Source: Actinocrinis sp035946395
Lineage (GTDB): Bacteria > Actinomycetota > Actinomycetes > Streptomycetales > Catenulisporaceae
Assembly (NCBI RefSeq): GCF_035946395.1
Contig: NZ_DASYZI010000439.1
Span: 4,561 to 68,560, forward strand
Reading direction: 5' to 3'
Length of the DNA stretch: 64,000 nucleotides
Part shown: in pieces, positions 32,862 through 41,440 of the stretch
How the letters are laid out: every line of letters begins with the position of its first letter
Position numbering within the stretch: the stretch's first letter is position 1
Position numbers and translations under genes: made by a program
The notes under the pieces: generated by a model
Database searches by the model: none
The model's input: only the letters and a program-made list of their open reading frames with translations
Told to the model about the DNA's origin: nothing

Positions 32862-33791
32862 TCAGGGGCGCGCGACGCAGGTGCCGTCGCACCGGTTCCA
32901 GGTGTTTCCGCACTGGCATGGCACCACGGAACTCACGTCGTCACGTTCTAGGAGGAGGACCACGTTGGCGTAGATCCGGCTAGCCGTGTCCAGGCCCGCG
33001 CGGTAACGATCGATGTCCTCGCAGTCGTCGTCGGGCACACTCACCCACGCGAGTATCAACAGGCGCATCACGTGCAGCAGATACGTTGCGGGCGTGTAGT
33101 AGTTGGCCTGGTTGATGTCTTCGGGCCGGCGGGAAGAGTCGGTTGCGGCCTTCCACATGGCATGATCGGCAGTCACCAGCAGTCCGAGCCGCCGAATCTT
33201 GCGGCCAGCGGACTTCATGGCCTCCAGCACGTCCTCGCGCGCGGGTTGGTCCGGAACCAACAGGTTCCTGTCCCTGATGTCGCTGATGATGTCGATCGCC
33301 TGGCGGGCCAAGTAGTTCATCCGGTCACCCGGCGTGGCCCCGTCCAGCCCGGCGGCAATGTGCGGTGGAACCGCGCGCGGTTTCGCAACCTCGGCCGACA
33401 CCCAGCAGGTCATTGCCTCGTCCTTCAGTCGGCCGAGGCGAGCGGCGGAGACTCCAGCGCCGAATCGGTTGTAAGCACCCTGCTTGCTGATGTTCAGGGA
33501 CAGGCCGATCTGTGCCCACGGCACCTCGCGCGTCCGCGCCTCGGCGACAAGATCCTTCCGGATTTCTCCCAAGGCTGCTTCCAGCAGGCCCACCGCATAG
33601 ATGTACCGCAGTGCCGGGTCTGCATCGCCATCGTCCTCAAGACCGGGCGGATTCAGTCCGCTGCCGAACGTCTTGGCCAGTTGGCCGACTGCCCGCCTGG
33701 CCTCGAACACCTTGACGTCAGATGAGTAGGGCCAGGCGTCGGAATCGCACGGGACGCCGGGCCAACTTGGGCTGTTCTGCTCCTGGTTCAC
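32862..33791 (-). CDS. Hypothetical protein with an HTH-like segment and C-terminal cysteines
   Basis: A 309-residue protein of no recognised family. Residues about 75-120 (RTREVPWAQIGLSLNISKQG, then AYNRFGAG) look like a helix-turn-helix of the kind that follows a short coiled region. The C-terminus has a cysteine cluster (CQCGNTWNRCDGTC), a possible zinc site. Start GTG 33791 has AAGGTGG upstream; the frame is open to 33956. Alone on the - strand between + strand genes. Confidence 0.65.
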   Translation of the reverse strand: MNQEQNSPSWPGVPCDSDAWPYSSDVKVFEARRAVGQLAKTFGSGLNPPGLEDDGDADPALRYIYAVGLLEAALGEIRKDLVAEARTREVPWAQIGLSLNISKQGAYNRFGAGVSAARLGRLKDEAMTCWVSAEVAKPRAVPPHIAAGLDGATPGDRMNYLARQAIDIISDIRDRNLLVPDQPAREDVLEAMKSAGRKIRRLGLLVTADHAMWKAATDSSRRPEDINQANYYTPATYLLHVMRLLILAWVSVPDDDCEDIDRYRAGLDTASRIYANVVLLLERDDVSSVVPCQCGNTWNRCDGTCVARP

Positions 33792-33904
33792 GCCCGCCAC
33801 CTTAGGTGTGCCCGCGTCCGTCCGCGGGGCTCGGTACACGCCAAGCGTACGAGCGTACACGCGGTATGTACGTGCGGCATCGGGCCTGTTGCCGGGATGC
33901 TCTG

Positions 33905-34171
33905 ATGACCGGCATGGCATCCAGCACCCTGAGTCTCGCGCCAGCCGTGTTCGCAACCGCGTCCCTGCTTGTCCGGGCGGTGGCGCCGGTGGCCCGCGAA
34001 GTCCGCAACTGTCTCCTCTTGTGGCTCGCGCTCCGTGACACTCGGCCCGGACAGCGTTCCGAGGTCATCAAGGCCCTGCCGCCTCTTGACCGGCAACGGC
34101 CATCGCTCGGACACGAAGTTGAGGGAGACCAGGGCCAGAAGCCCACGGACATGTCGCTGGCCAGGGACTGA
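33905..34171 (+). CDS. Small hypothetical protein
   Basis: An 88-residue protein. The segment PAVFATASLLVRAVAPVARE is a hydrophobic helix and is followed by LALRDTRPGQRSEVIKALPPL, a pattern I have seen in small actinobacterial proteins of unknown role. ATG 33905 or ATG 33914 could start it. It ends 15 nt before the next gene, so the two may be co-transcribed. Confidence 0.5.
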   Translation: MTGMASSTLSLAPAVFATASLLVRAVAPVAREVRNCLLLWLALRDTRPGQRSEVIKALPPLDRQRPSLGHEVEGDQGQKPTDMSLARD

Positions 34172-34186
34172 CTGCAGGACGCCGCC

Positions 34187-34630
34187 GTGATCATGGCCGC
34201 CCTCTGTGCGGCCCGGGGACCGCTGACCCCGGGCGCCCTGGCCGACGCGCTGACCTGGAACCTCGAACGCGTCCAAGACGCCTTGGAGTTGGCCGCCGCC
34301 GATCCCGACTTGCCCGCCCCGCTCGGCCTGCGCCGCCACGTCCACGGCGCCTACACCCTCACCCCACGTCTGGACCTGCTCACCAGCAGGCAGCACGACC
34401 ACCTCAACCATGCCGCCGACATGGACGCCTTCGAGTTCACCGCCGCGCACACCGCGGTGCTGCTCGCCGCCATCGGCTCCGGCCGCACCTTGCGCTACGC
34501 GAACTGGAAAGCCAAGTACGCGGCCGAGCACACCGAACTGCTCGAACTCGGGCTGCTGCTGCCGCTGCCCGGCGAGGCAGACCAGGCGGACGTCCACCCC
34601 GACGTGCTCTACGGCCTCGGCGCGCCCTGA
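34187..34630 (+). CDS. Hypothetical winged-helix-like protein
   Basis: A 147-residue protein. Residues about 5-65 read as a winged helix (PLTPGALADALTWNLERVQD, then LGLRRHVHGAYTLTPRLDLL), resembling the wHTH repeats of ScpB-type proteins. The C-terminal half is helical (AHTAVLLAAIGSGRTL). It may bind DNA. GTG 34187. Confidence 0.6.
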   Translation: MIMAALCAARGPLTPGALADALTWNLERVQDALELAAADPDLPAPLGLRRHVHGAYTLTPRLDLLTSRQHDHLNHAADMDAFEFTAAHTAVLLAAIGSGRTLRYANWKAKYAAEHTELLELGLLLPLPGEADQADVHPDVLYGLGAP

Positions 34631-34841
34631 GCACGCGATGGTGATTATTCGGTCGATCGGCGCGTGGCATCACGAATGAGCACACCGGTCTCACAGGTCG
34701 TCTCCCGTATTCGTTCGGCGCCGTCTGGCCGGTAGGGCTTGCAACAGGCGGGCATCGATTCCCAAAAGCCGCCCGGCCTGCGAACGGGCTCTGATACGTT
34801 CCGCTCACTGCGTTGCTCCGCAGTGACCTTTGGGGGGCGTC

Positions 34842-36674
34842 ATGGATCCGGGAGTGTTGGCTGACCACGCCATCACGGTGCTGGCCGAGTACCTCAAGAC
34901 CATCGCGGGTGGCGCCGCGCAGGGTGCCGAGAACGCGGCGCGCGACGCGGCGGCGCACCGGGTGTATCAGCTGGTCGGCGCGCGGCTCGGTGCCGACGGC
35001 GGCGCGCATCAAAACGCGTGGCAGGCGTTCACCGCCGCGCCGACCCTGCCGCAACGCGGCGGCGTGGTCGCCGGACTGGCTCAAGAATTCGAGCGTGACC
35101 CGAGTTTCGCCCACGAGCTGGCCGGCCTCGTTGCCGGAACCGGCCCTGCCGGGCAGACAACGACCGTGTCGCCGACCTATACCGTCTCTGGCGGCCACGT
35201 CGGCAGCATCGGCACCGCAGTGGCGACCGCCCCTGGTGCCTTTGCAGTCACGGGCAGCGGCCACTCCGTCGGCAACGACCAGCGCACCTTCATCCAGAAC
35301 CTCGTGCAGCAGCGCGGATGGCGTCTCTACACGCTGATCGGGCTGGTCGTCGCAGCGCTGGTCGCGCTGATCGTCTTCGCGCTCCACGCTGGCTCGCCGA
35401 GCGCTGATACCTCGGGCAGCTCCGCGACATCCCCGTTGGCCTCCGCGCCGGGCGCGGTCGGGGCCGAGCACTCCTCGGCGGCGGCGTCGGCCACCGCCGC
35501 CCCGCCAAGCGGCCCAGCCACGCCGGTACAGGGCGCGGCGATAGCCACCGTGCAGACTGCGGCGTGGTTTTACACATGGGCGGACGGCAGCGTCCTGGTC
35601 GACGAGTACGGTCATACGAACGAGACCCCGGGCGATCCCGCGGCCGCGACCGACTTCGGGACCGCCACGGTGACGACCTACAGCCTGCCGTCGGGAACGC
35701 AGATCGCGTCCTTCGCCCCGGCCGACCTGCAGCACTCGGCCGGCGGATGCGCCGACACCCTGGTGCGCGACAGCGCTGGACACGACATCCTGCTGACCGA
35801 GTACACCAAGTCGGTGGCCGCCCAGGGTATCGTCGCCGGGTCGAACACCGACGTGTTGCAGGCCCTCGATGCGGGCACCGGCACCGTGCTGTGGACCGAC
35901 GCCCTGCCCGACTACACGTCCGGTGACGCCAAAAACTCCGCAGACTTCTGCGTGCGCTCTTCCTCCAATACCGACTTCCTGGCGTTCACCACCGACGGCC
36001 GGTATCTGGTCGACACCGAACTGGGAGACGCCCCCTACCTGATCGACCTGAGCACCGGGGCGTCCTCCCACGTGCCGGACGCGACCGGGACCCTGGGCCG
36101 GTGGATCGTGGAGGAGAAGGGCTCCTCTCCGGTCACCGCGCTCGACCTGGTCGACCCCGCCACGGGGGCCGTGGCGGGCACGATCACCAACAGCGCCGCG
36201 CTCTCCCTGCTGTCCAAGGGCGCCGTTGAAAACGGCGACTCTACAGTGGCGGCCGACGGTCGCAGCATCCTGCTGAATCAGGGATCCGCCATCGCTCTGC
36301 CATCCGGCCGCACGCTGTGGAGCGCGCCACAGAACCCAAGCTGGCCTGGGTTTATAATGGTTGATCCCGATACCGGCACTGGTTTCGCCTATGGCCAGCA
36401 GTCCGCCGGCGGCCCACCGAGCACAGTGATCGCATTCAACTCGTCCACAGGCGCCACTATGTGGAGCGTGCCGATCACCCAACTATGCGGCGCGACCAAC
36501 GGACGCGTCTACGTCGAAGCGAATAACCAGCTAGCCGTCCTCAACGAGAAGACCGGCGCCCAAATCACCTACGACGCGTCGATCACCGGCTGCCCGACTG
36601 TCTTGGACGGCGCGCTTGAGCAGGCAACTACGGGCTCCGCAGGGGGCACCGTGTACACGTTCACAGTCGGATGA
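34842..36674 (+). CDS. Membrane-anchored PQQ-like beta-propeller protein
   Basis: A 610-residue protein. A cytoplasmic helical N-terminal part of about 160 residues (ENAARDAAAHRVYQLVGARL) is followed by one membrane helix (LYTLIGLVVAALVALIVFAL, about residues 162-181), a Ser/Ala-rich linker and an outer domain of beta-propeller repeats (LQALDAGTGTVLWTDAL, VIAFNSSTGATMWSVP, LAVLNEKTGAQITYD). These resemble PQQ-binding-like blades. It could be a surface sensor or adhesin. ATG 34842 follows GGGGGG; a TTG at 34830 is less likely. Confidence 0.75.
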   Translation: MDPGVLADHAITVLAEYLKTIAGGAAQGAENAARDAAAHRVYQLVGARLGADGGAHQNAWQAFTAAPTLPQRGGVVAGLAQEFERDPSFAHELAGLVAGTGPAGQTTTVSPTYTVSGGHVGSIGTAVATAPGAFAVTGSGHSVGNDQRTFIQNLVQQRGWRLYTLIGLVVAALVALIVFALHAGSPSADTSGSSATSPLASAPGAVGAEHSSAAASATAAPPSGPATPVQGAAIATVQTAAWFYTWADGSVLVDEYGHTNETPGDPAAATDFGTATVTTYSLPSGTQIASFAPADLQHSAGGCADTLVRDSAGHDILLTEYTKSVAAQGIVAGSNTDVLQALDAGTGTVLWTDALPDYTSGDAKNSADFCVRSSSNTDFLAFTTDGRYLVDTELGDAPYLIDLSTGASSHVPDATGTLGRWIVEEKGSSPVTALDLVDPATGAVAGTITNSAALSLLSKGAVENGDSTVAADGRSILLNQGSAIALPSGRTLWSAPQNPSWPGFIMVDPDTGTGFAYGQQSAGGPPSTVIAFNSSTGATMWSVPITQLCGATNGRVYVEANNQLAVLNEKTGAQITYDASITGCPTVLDGALEQATTGSAGGTVYTFTVG

Positions 36675-37309
36675 ACAGCGGCTGACCAGTCGCATGCGTG
36701 GGAACCACTGAACCTGGCACGGCATTTCCCCGCTCTTGACCCAACGCTCGGGTCCGTGCGACCAGACACAACGTAGCTCTCTGTAACCATCGTAGAGTCC
36801 GTTCAGCGTGCTCGAAGAGTCGCTGAACCTCGCGAATCGTCAGCTCGGCCCTCCTCCCGAGTCGCAGACACCCAGACAGGAAAGCTTGCGCTCGTTACCG
36901 TTAGTTACTTTGCCTCTAGTGACGCGGACCCGAGTTCCGGGCCACCCTCGCCCGGGGGCGCAGCCACCTCGTGTGGCCAGAGCAGCGATCAGAAACCTGG
37001 CCAGGCGACGTTCACCTTCTTGGCCAACCGCAGGTCATTTTCTTGGCCACCCACAGCCGCCGAAGCGCTCACGAGCTTCGGGGCACAGGCCGCACCTGCG
37101 GCTCGACCTGCTCGCGGGGGCTGCACCCTACGCGGAGTTCACTTCAGCGTCCATGAGTTGCACATCACATTGATTCTGGTTGACTCCATGCCTTCGTATC
37201 AGCCTATGGTTTTCGAAGTCAGCAATAGCTGAAGTCAATCGCGACATGCTCGTGCGCAGCTGCTCCATGCCTGGGGACGGAAACAGCATGTCCTCGCGGA
37301 GAGGAACCC
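36675..37309. other. 635-bp stretch without a gene
   Basis: Between the propeller gene and the NlpC/P60 gene no frame of coding character was seen on either strand. The sequence is lower in GC than its neighbours and should hold the promoter of the cell-wall hydrolase gene. No tRNA or clear repeat was seen. Confidence 0.5.
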
Positions 37310-37351
37310 ATGTCTACTTCCGGACCATCCGCGCCCAGGGCGGCAGCGTGA
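37310..37351 (+). promoter_or_regulatory. 13-codon leader ORF coupled to the NlpC/P60 gene
   Basis: ATG 37310, with a GGAGAGGAA ribosome site, opens a 13-codon frame (MSTSGPSAPRAAA) whose TGA (37349-37351) overlaps the GTG start of the hydrolase gene at 37348. The hydrolase start itself has only a weak site, so translation probably reaches it by coupling. Confidence 0.45.
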
Positions 37352-38379
37352 AGAAGCTCGCACTCGCCGCCGGTGCAGGGGCACTGAGCCCCCTCGGACT
37401 CGTCCTGGCCGTCGCCCTGACCGCCGGTGGAACCTCGATCGTCAGCCCGGTCGTCGCCGCAGCAGCCGCATGCCAGTCCGGGTCGGCGACGACCGGGACG
37501 GACCTGGGCAACGGCCAGACCCTGACCGCCGAGCAGGTGGGCAACGCGCAGATCATCTATCAGGTCTCGGCGAACCTGAAGCTGCCCTCGTGGGCCGCGG
37601 TGATCGCCATCGCCACGGCCATGCAGGAGTCCAGCCTGATCAACCTGACCACCGCCACCAACTACGACTCGCTCGGCCTCTTCCAGCAGCGCCCCTCCCA
37701 GGGCTGGGGCAGCGCTGCCGAGGTGACCGATCCCGTCTACGCCTCCGAAGCGTTCTACGCCAGGCTGATCAAGGTGCCGAACTGGCAGAGCATCCCGCTG
37801 GCCCAAGCGGCGCAGGCCGTACAGCACTCCGCCTATCCCGACGCCTACGCCCACTGGCAGGCACAGGCAAAGCAACTGGTAGGCACCTTCGACGGCGCCG
37901 CCTCGAACTGCTCCGGCAGCACAAGCGACGGGGACGGGCAGACCACGACCAGTCCGGTGCAACTTCCGGTCGGCTTCAGCCTTCCCGCCGGAACCCCCGT
38001 ACAGGTCGTCACCGCCATCAACTACGCGCTCACACAACTCGGCAAGCCGTACCTCTGGGGCGGCACGGGACCGAACGGCTACGACTGCTCCGGCCTGGTC
38101 ATGGAGGCGTACCTCGCTGCTGGGATCACACTTCCACGCACCACCTACCAACAGGTCAGTTCAGGCACGCCGGTCTACTCCGCGAACCAGCTCGAACCCG
38201 GCGACCTCATCTTCACCGCCGGAAGCGATGGCACGGCCGCCAATCCCGGGCACGTGGGGATCTACATCGGGAATGACCTCGTCGAGGACGCACCGCACAC
38301 GGGTGCTTATATCGAGTTGTCCAAGTTCGATGGCGGTTACTGGAACAAGAACGCGGTCGCATTCCGCAAGATCGCATAA
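37348..38379 (+). CDS. Secreted NlpC/P60 cell-wall hydrolase of the conjugation element
   Basis: A 343-residue protein. The N-terminus is a signal peptide or anchor (LALAAGAGALSPLGLVLAVA). Residues about 55-180 hold a muramidase-like AMQESSLINL, then YDSLGLFQQRPSQGW region. The NlpC/P60 domain ends the protein, with Cys247 in YDCSGLVMEAYL and His302 in PGHVGIYIG. Such two-domain hydrolases open the peptidoglycan for the type IV secretion channel. GTG 37348 chosen because it starts at the signal peptide; ATG 37288 in the same frame is possible. Confidence 0.85.
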   Translation: MKKLALAAGAGALSPLGLVLAVALTAGGTSIVSPVVAAAAACQSGSATTGTDLGNGQTLTAEQVGNAQIIYQVSANLKLPSWAAVIAIATAMQESSLINLTTATNYDSLGLFQQRPSQGWGSAAEVTDPVYASEAFYARLIKVPNWQSIPLAQAAQAVQHSAYPDAYAHWQAQAKQLVGTFDGAASNCSGSTSDGDGQTTTSPVQLPVGFSLPAGTPVQVVTAINYALTQLGKPYLWGGTGPNGYDCSGLVMEAYLAAGITLPRTTYQQVSSGTPVYSANQLEPGDLIFTAGSDGTAANPGHVGIYIGNDLVEDAPHTGAYIELSKFDGGYWNKNAVAFRKIA

Positions 38380-38561
38380 AGCCCTTGGCACGTGCCCAAC
38401 GGTGGCTGGCCGCGCCCTCCCATACACCAGCATGCGAGATCCGATGGCCGCAGCTCAGCGCTGTCGGCGGTCTGCGATACAACAGCGCAGTCACGCCGGC
38501 CAGGTTTCCTGGACAGTCACGACCAGTGCCGCGACGTGAAGATCAGGATAGGTGCGTACAG

Positions 38562-39152
38562 ATGACGATCGGACAACCGTGGACCGAGACGCGGCTTGTG
38601 GTCGTCGACGTCGAGGGCAACGGCGAACATGCGGCGAGACTCGTCGAGCTTGCAGTGCTGCCGATCGTCGACGGAGTGATCAGTGACCCCACAACGTGGA
38701 TGGTCCGACCGCCCACTCCAATCACCTGGCAGGCCACCCGTGTTCACGGCATCACAAATCAAGACGTCGCAGACCTACACCCATTTGCGACGGTCGAGGA
38801 CGATGTCCTCGCGCACCTGGGCGTCGGGGCTCTCGTGGCGCACAACGCATATGCCGATCTCGCCGCCCTCGGACGCGAGGTACCGAGCTGGCAGCCGTCT
38901 GCGGTCATCGACACACTCAAACTCGCACGCGAGGTGCTTCCGGGTCTCAAGCGGTATGCGCTCCGCGATCTCGCGGACGCCTTCGGGCTCGACGCGGGAA
39001 TTCCGCCCGGCTGGCGGCGCCATTGTGCCGCATACGATGCGCTGGTTACCGCCCGTCTGCTGTTCCGTCTGGCCGCGGAGGGTGGATTGACGACGGTCGC
39101 CCAGCTCGCCAGCTTGCCTGCGGCAACTCCGAAGCCGACGACCTTGTTCTGA
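38562..39152 (+). CDS. DEDDh-family 3'-5' exonuclease
   Basis: A 196-residue DnaQ-like exonuclease with complete motifs: VVDVEGNG (Exo I), VAHNAYADLAAL (Exo II, Asp present) and HCAAYDALVTA (Exo III). Conjugative elements often carry such an enzyme, for processing or proofreading of transferred DNA. ATG 38562; the frame is open upstream without coding character. A terminator follows at 39185. Confidence 0.85.
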   Translation: MTIGQPWTETRLVVVDVEGNGEHAARLVELAVLPIVDGVISDPTTWMVRPPTPITWQATRVHGITNQDVADLHPFATVEDDVLAHLGVGALVAHNAYADLAALGREVPSWQPSAVIDTLKLAREVLPGLKRYALRDLADAFGLDAGIPPGWRRHCAAYDALVTARLLFRLAAEGGLTTVAQLASLPAATPKPTTLF

Positions 39153-39184
39153 CCGAATACCCGACACCGTCAACGAACAAGGGC

Positions 39185-39215
39185 GAAGGGCGCCGCAGAT
39201 CCAGCGGCGCCCTTC
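39185..39215. terminator. Bidirectional hairpin terminator
   Basis: GAAGGGCGCCGC at 39185-39196 pairs perfectly with GCGGCGCCCTTC at 39204-39215 across a 7-nt loop, 12 bp in all. It sits between the exonuclease gene (+, ends 39152) and a gene on the - strand (ends 39244), so it serves both. Confidence 0.8.
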
Positions 39216-39243
39216 ATCTGCACTTCGACAATGTTGGCCCACC

Positions 39244-39462
39244 CTAGGTCTTCATCAGCGTTCCCCGCTCCGTCGCTTCCCAGCTGTCCGGCCAGTGACC
39301 GCACTGCGCCCACTTGATCTTGACGGCACCGGGCCTGGTGTTCAGCACCACGCCCGTGAGATAGCAGCCGCATGCGGCCTTGCGAGTCGACTGCCAGGGG
39401 CGGCCGATCCAGCTGTCCTCCGGCGTCTGGGCGTAGCGGTCATGGATGTTGATGTCGCGCAT
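39244..39462 (-). CDS. Small hypothetical protein
   Basis: A 72-residue protein (starts MRDINIHDRYAQ) with three cysteines (ACGCYL and QCGHW) that could bind a metal. ATG 39462 is the best start; the frame is open to 39591 but overlaps the neighbouring gene. No family recognised. It follows the 39497 gene and is probably in its operon. Confidence 0.55.
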   Translation of the reverse strand: MRDINIHDRYAQTPEDSWIGRPWQSTRKAACGCYLTGVVLNTRPGAVKIKWAQCGHWPDSWEATERGTLMKT

Positions 39463-39496
39463 GATCCTGTTCTTTCGCGGATGATCGAGGTTGGCG

Positions 39497-39772
39497 TTAC
39501 GGCGCCGGGGAAGCGGCGGGGCCGCTGTGCGAGACGACGCTGGCGGCCTCGAACGGGTCGAGCGCTTCGTCCCCGCCGGGAAGTTGGGCATAGAACTCTG
39601 TGCACAGTTCGTCGAGTCGGGCGTAGAGGTCTGCGATCTGCTGCCATGCGTCGCGGTACGGCATTGGAAGATCGTCAGCGGTTAGGCCCCAGTCGAGGGC
39701 ACCGCAGATCCCGCCTTCCCAGTTGATCTTGTCTCGTACGTCTTCGCCCGTGTCGAGCGGGAAGCCAGGCAC
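39497..39772 (-). CDS. Small acidic hypothetical protein
   Basis: A 91-residue acidic, mostly helical protein (DAWQQIADLYARLDELCTEF) with a Ser/Ala/Pro-rich end. No family recognised. GTG 39772 start. Small acidic proteins like this are common next to excisionase genes of actinobacterial elements. Confidence 0.55.
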   Translation of the reverse strand: MPGFPLDTGEDVRDKINWEGGICGALDWGLTADDLPMPYRDAWQQIADLYARLDELCTEFYAQLPGGDEALDPFEAASVVSHSGPAASPAP

Positions 39773-40025
39773 GGTGACTCCTGTCAGGTGTCGTTGCCGC
39801 CGGGTAAAGCGGTCGGCATAGAGCGCGAGGAGTGCCCGGCCTGTGACGACGGGGCACCGCTGTCAGGCGCTACGTGCAGACCGGGTCGGGCAGGCGGCAA
39901 ACCGCCGGCCCGGGGAGGCAGAACGTGCCGCAGCAGTATCCACAGACGACGATCCAGGTCCGGGAAAGCGCACGCCCGCGGTGCTACGGAGCGGGGATGC
40001 GACCAGCACCGCTCGAACGCGGCGC

Positions 40026-40211
40026 TCACGCGGAAACCCTGTCCTGGAGCCACGCCTTGACGTCGGCGGGGTCGTACTTGCGATATCGGCCCACCTTGTA
40101 GGACCGCGGCCCGGTGCGCTTGTAGTTCATCTGGTACAGCGTGCGAACCGGTATGCCCAGGATGCGGGCGGTCTCCTGCAGACTCAGCAGCGGATCAAGA
40201 GAGTCAGCCAT
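40026..40211 (-). CDS. Excisionase-like HTH protein (copy 1)
   Basis: A 61-residue AlpA/excisionase-type winged HTH: LSLQETARILGIPVRTLYQM, then RTGPRSYKVGRYRKYDPADV. Excisionases bend DNA at the attachment site and direct the integrase to excise. ATG 40211 has a clear AAGGAGG site. It shares the block TGPRSYKVGRYR exactly with copy 2 at 40402. Confidence 0.85.
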   Translation of the reverse strand: MADSLDPLLSLQETARILGIPVRTLYQMNYKRTGPRSYKVGRYRKYDPADVKAWLQDRVSA

Positions 40212-40401
40212 TGCTTCGGCCTCCTTAGTAATCGTGAACGTTGGCGTCCGCGACGCCTCTCGCGTCGACGCCCAGGAACCCAAGGGTTGGCGAGATGTTC
40301 CGTCGCGGCTCGTTGCCTTCAGCTGGTGTCGACGGAATTGCGCCTGCAAGGGCTGCGGCAGCGGGGTTCCGATGACGCCCGCTTGGCTGCGGACCGCCAG
40401 C

Positions 40402-40602
40402 TCATTCCGGCGCCGCCTCGCCGGCCGACGCTTGCGACTCAAGCCACACTCGGATGTCGTCGGGCGCGTACCGCCGGTAGCGGCCCACCTTGTAGGACCG
40501 CGGACCTGTTCCTCGGTAGTTCATGTAGTGAAGCGTCGCGGGCGGCACGCGCAGCAGATCCGCAGTCTCCTCGTGGCTAAGCAGCCTCTGTAGTCCCGCC
40601 AC
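40402..40602 (-). CDS. Excisionase-like HTH protein (copy 2)
   Basis: A 66-residue paralog of the protein at 40026 (LSHEETADLLRVPPATLHYM, then TGPRSYKVGRYRRY). I start it at GTG 40602 because GGAGGGG lies 5 nt upstream; an in-frame ATG at 40620 lies within the operator palindromes and has no ribosome site. Divergent from the XRE gene at 40711. Confidence 0.82.
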   Translation of the reverse strand: MAGLQRLLSHEETADLLRVPPATLHYMNYRGTGPRSYKVGRYRRYAPDDIRVWLESQASAGEAAPE

Positions 40603-40610
40603 AACCCCTC

Positions 40611-40720
40611 CAGGTGTCATATTGACATCACTAGATGTCAATCTGTCGTCACTTCGGCTACTGTCGCAGGGCGCTAGCGCGAAGTCAATATGACTGCTAG
40701 AGTTGTCAATATGACATCCA
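40611..40720. promoter_or_regulatory. Operator array between excisionase and XRE genes
   Basis: Four related sites: TGTCATATTGACA at 40615-40627, overlapping a 22-bp palindrome at 40621-40642 (ATTGACATC and GATGTCAAT around ACTA), then GTCAATATGAC twice, at 40684-40694 and 40705-40715, exactly 21 bp apart (two helical turns). The first site is the reverse complement of the last. The array covers the ATG of the XRE gene, so the XRE protein probably represses both itself and the excisionase genes. Confidence 0.75.
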
Positions 40721-41403
40721 CTCATAGCGGTTTGGCCCCAACCGACCCGCGACGTTTGACTCCCAGCGATGCGGTCGGCGCGCGCATCCGCGAAGAACGC
40801 CAGCGGCGGGGATGGACGGCGACCCAGCTGGCCGAGAAGTGCACGCGGGCGGGCGCACGGAACGTCTCAAAGACCGTTCTGGCTCATATCGAGGGAGGTC
40901 GCCCCGGCACAGACGGCCAGCGCCGCAGAGACGTCACCGTGGACGAACTGCTGATGTTCGCCGCCGCGCTAGACGTCGCGCCGCTCCACCTCATGGGATT
41001 TCCGCAGGAACACGGTGAGCAGATCGAGGTGATGGTCAACGCCACAACACCTGTCGGCGATCCCGACGAACTGCTGCTGTGGATGCGCGGCGACCAACCG
41101 CTGCCCGAGACCGACTCTCGGATCTACTTCACGACTGCGCTTCAGCACATGCCCATGCCCGACCCGGACCGCGTCATGGACGAGCTGAGAAAAGCCGTAC
41201 TTCAAGACCGTGCCAAGGAGCTGGCAGCACAATTCCGCGCCTCTGCCCAAAGCGTCGCCGCTCAAGCGCGCGAACAGGTCGAGAGCGTCATCGGACAGGT
41301 AGGCGCGGCACTGGCCACCGGCGCAGACGTCCAAGACGTACTTGTGCTCCTACGGAACGCCAGCGAACGCTTCAGGGAAGACGAAAACCAATCGGAAGGC
41401 TGA
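40711..41403 (+). CDS. XRE-family regulator of the integration module
   Basis: A 230-residue protein. An HTH is in the first 85 residues (VGARIREERQRRGWTATQLA, then SKTVLAHIEGGRPG, then VDELLMFAAALDVAPLHL). A long helical C-terminal domain (KELAAQFRASAQSVAAQARE) probably oligomerises. ATG 40711 lies inside the operator array with no ribosome site, which suggests a leaderless mRNA; ATG 40690, also inside an operator, is the alternative. It precedes the integrase by 37 nt and is probably co-transcribed. Confidence 0.85.
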   Translation: MTSTHSGLAPTDPRRLTPSDAVGARIREERQRRGWTATQLAEKCTRAGARNVSKTVLAHIEGGRPGTDGQRRRDVTVDELLMFAAALDVAPLHLMGFPQEHGEQIEVMVNATTPVGDPDELLLWMRGDQPLPETDSRIYFTTALQHMPMPDPDRVMDELRKAVLQDRAKELAAQFRASAQSVAAQAREQVESVIGQVGAALATGADVQDVLVLLRNASERFREDENQSEG

Positions 41404-41440
41404 GCCTTCACGCACAACGCACTCGCACGAAAGGCACGTC

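Noticed and set aside
34437..36482. 681-codon frame on the - strand
   Set aside because: Antisense shadow of the beta-propeller gene, with low-complexity Gly/Arg/Val composition and no domain.
39773..40025. Frames on both strands between the small gene and the first excisionase
   Set aside because: No ribosome site, no domain and no codon bias; treated as spacer.
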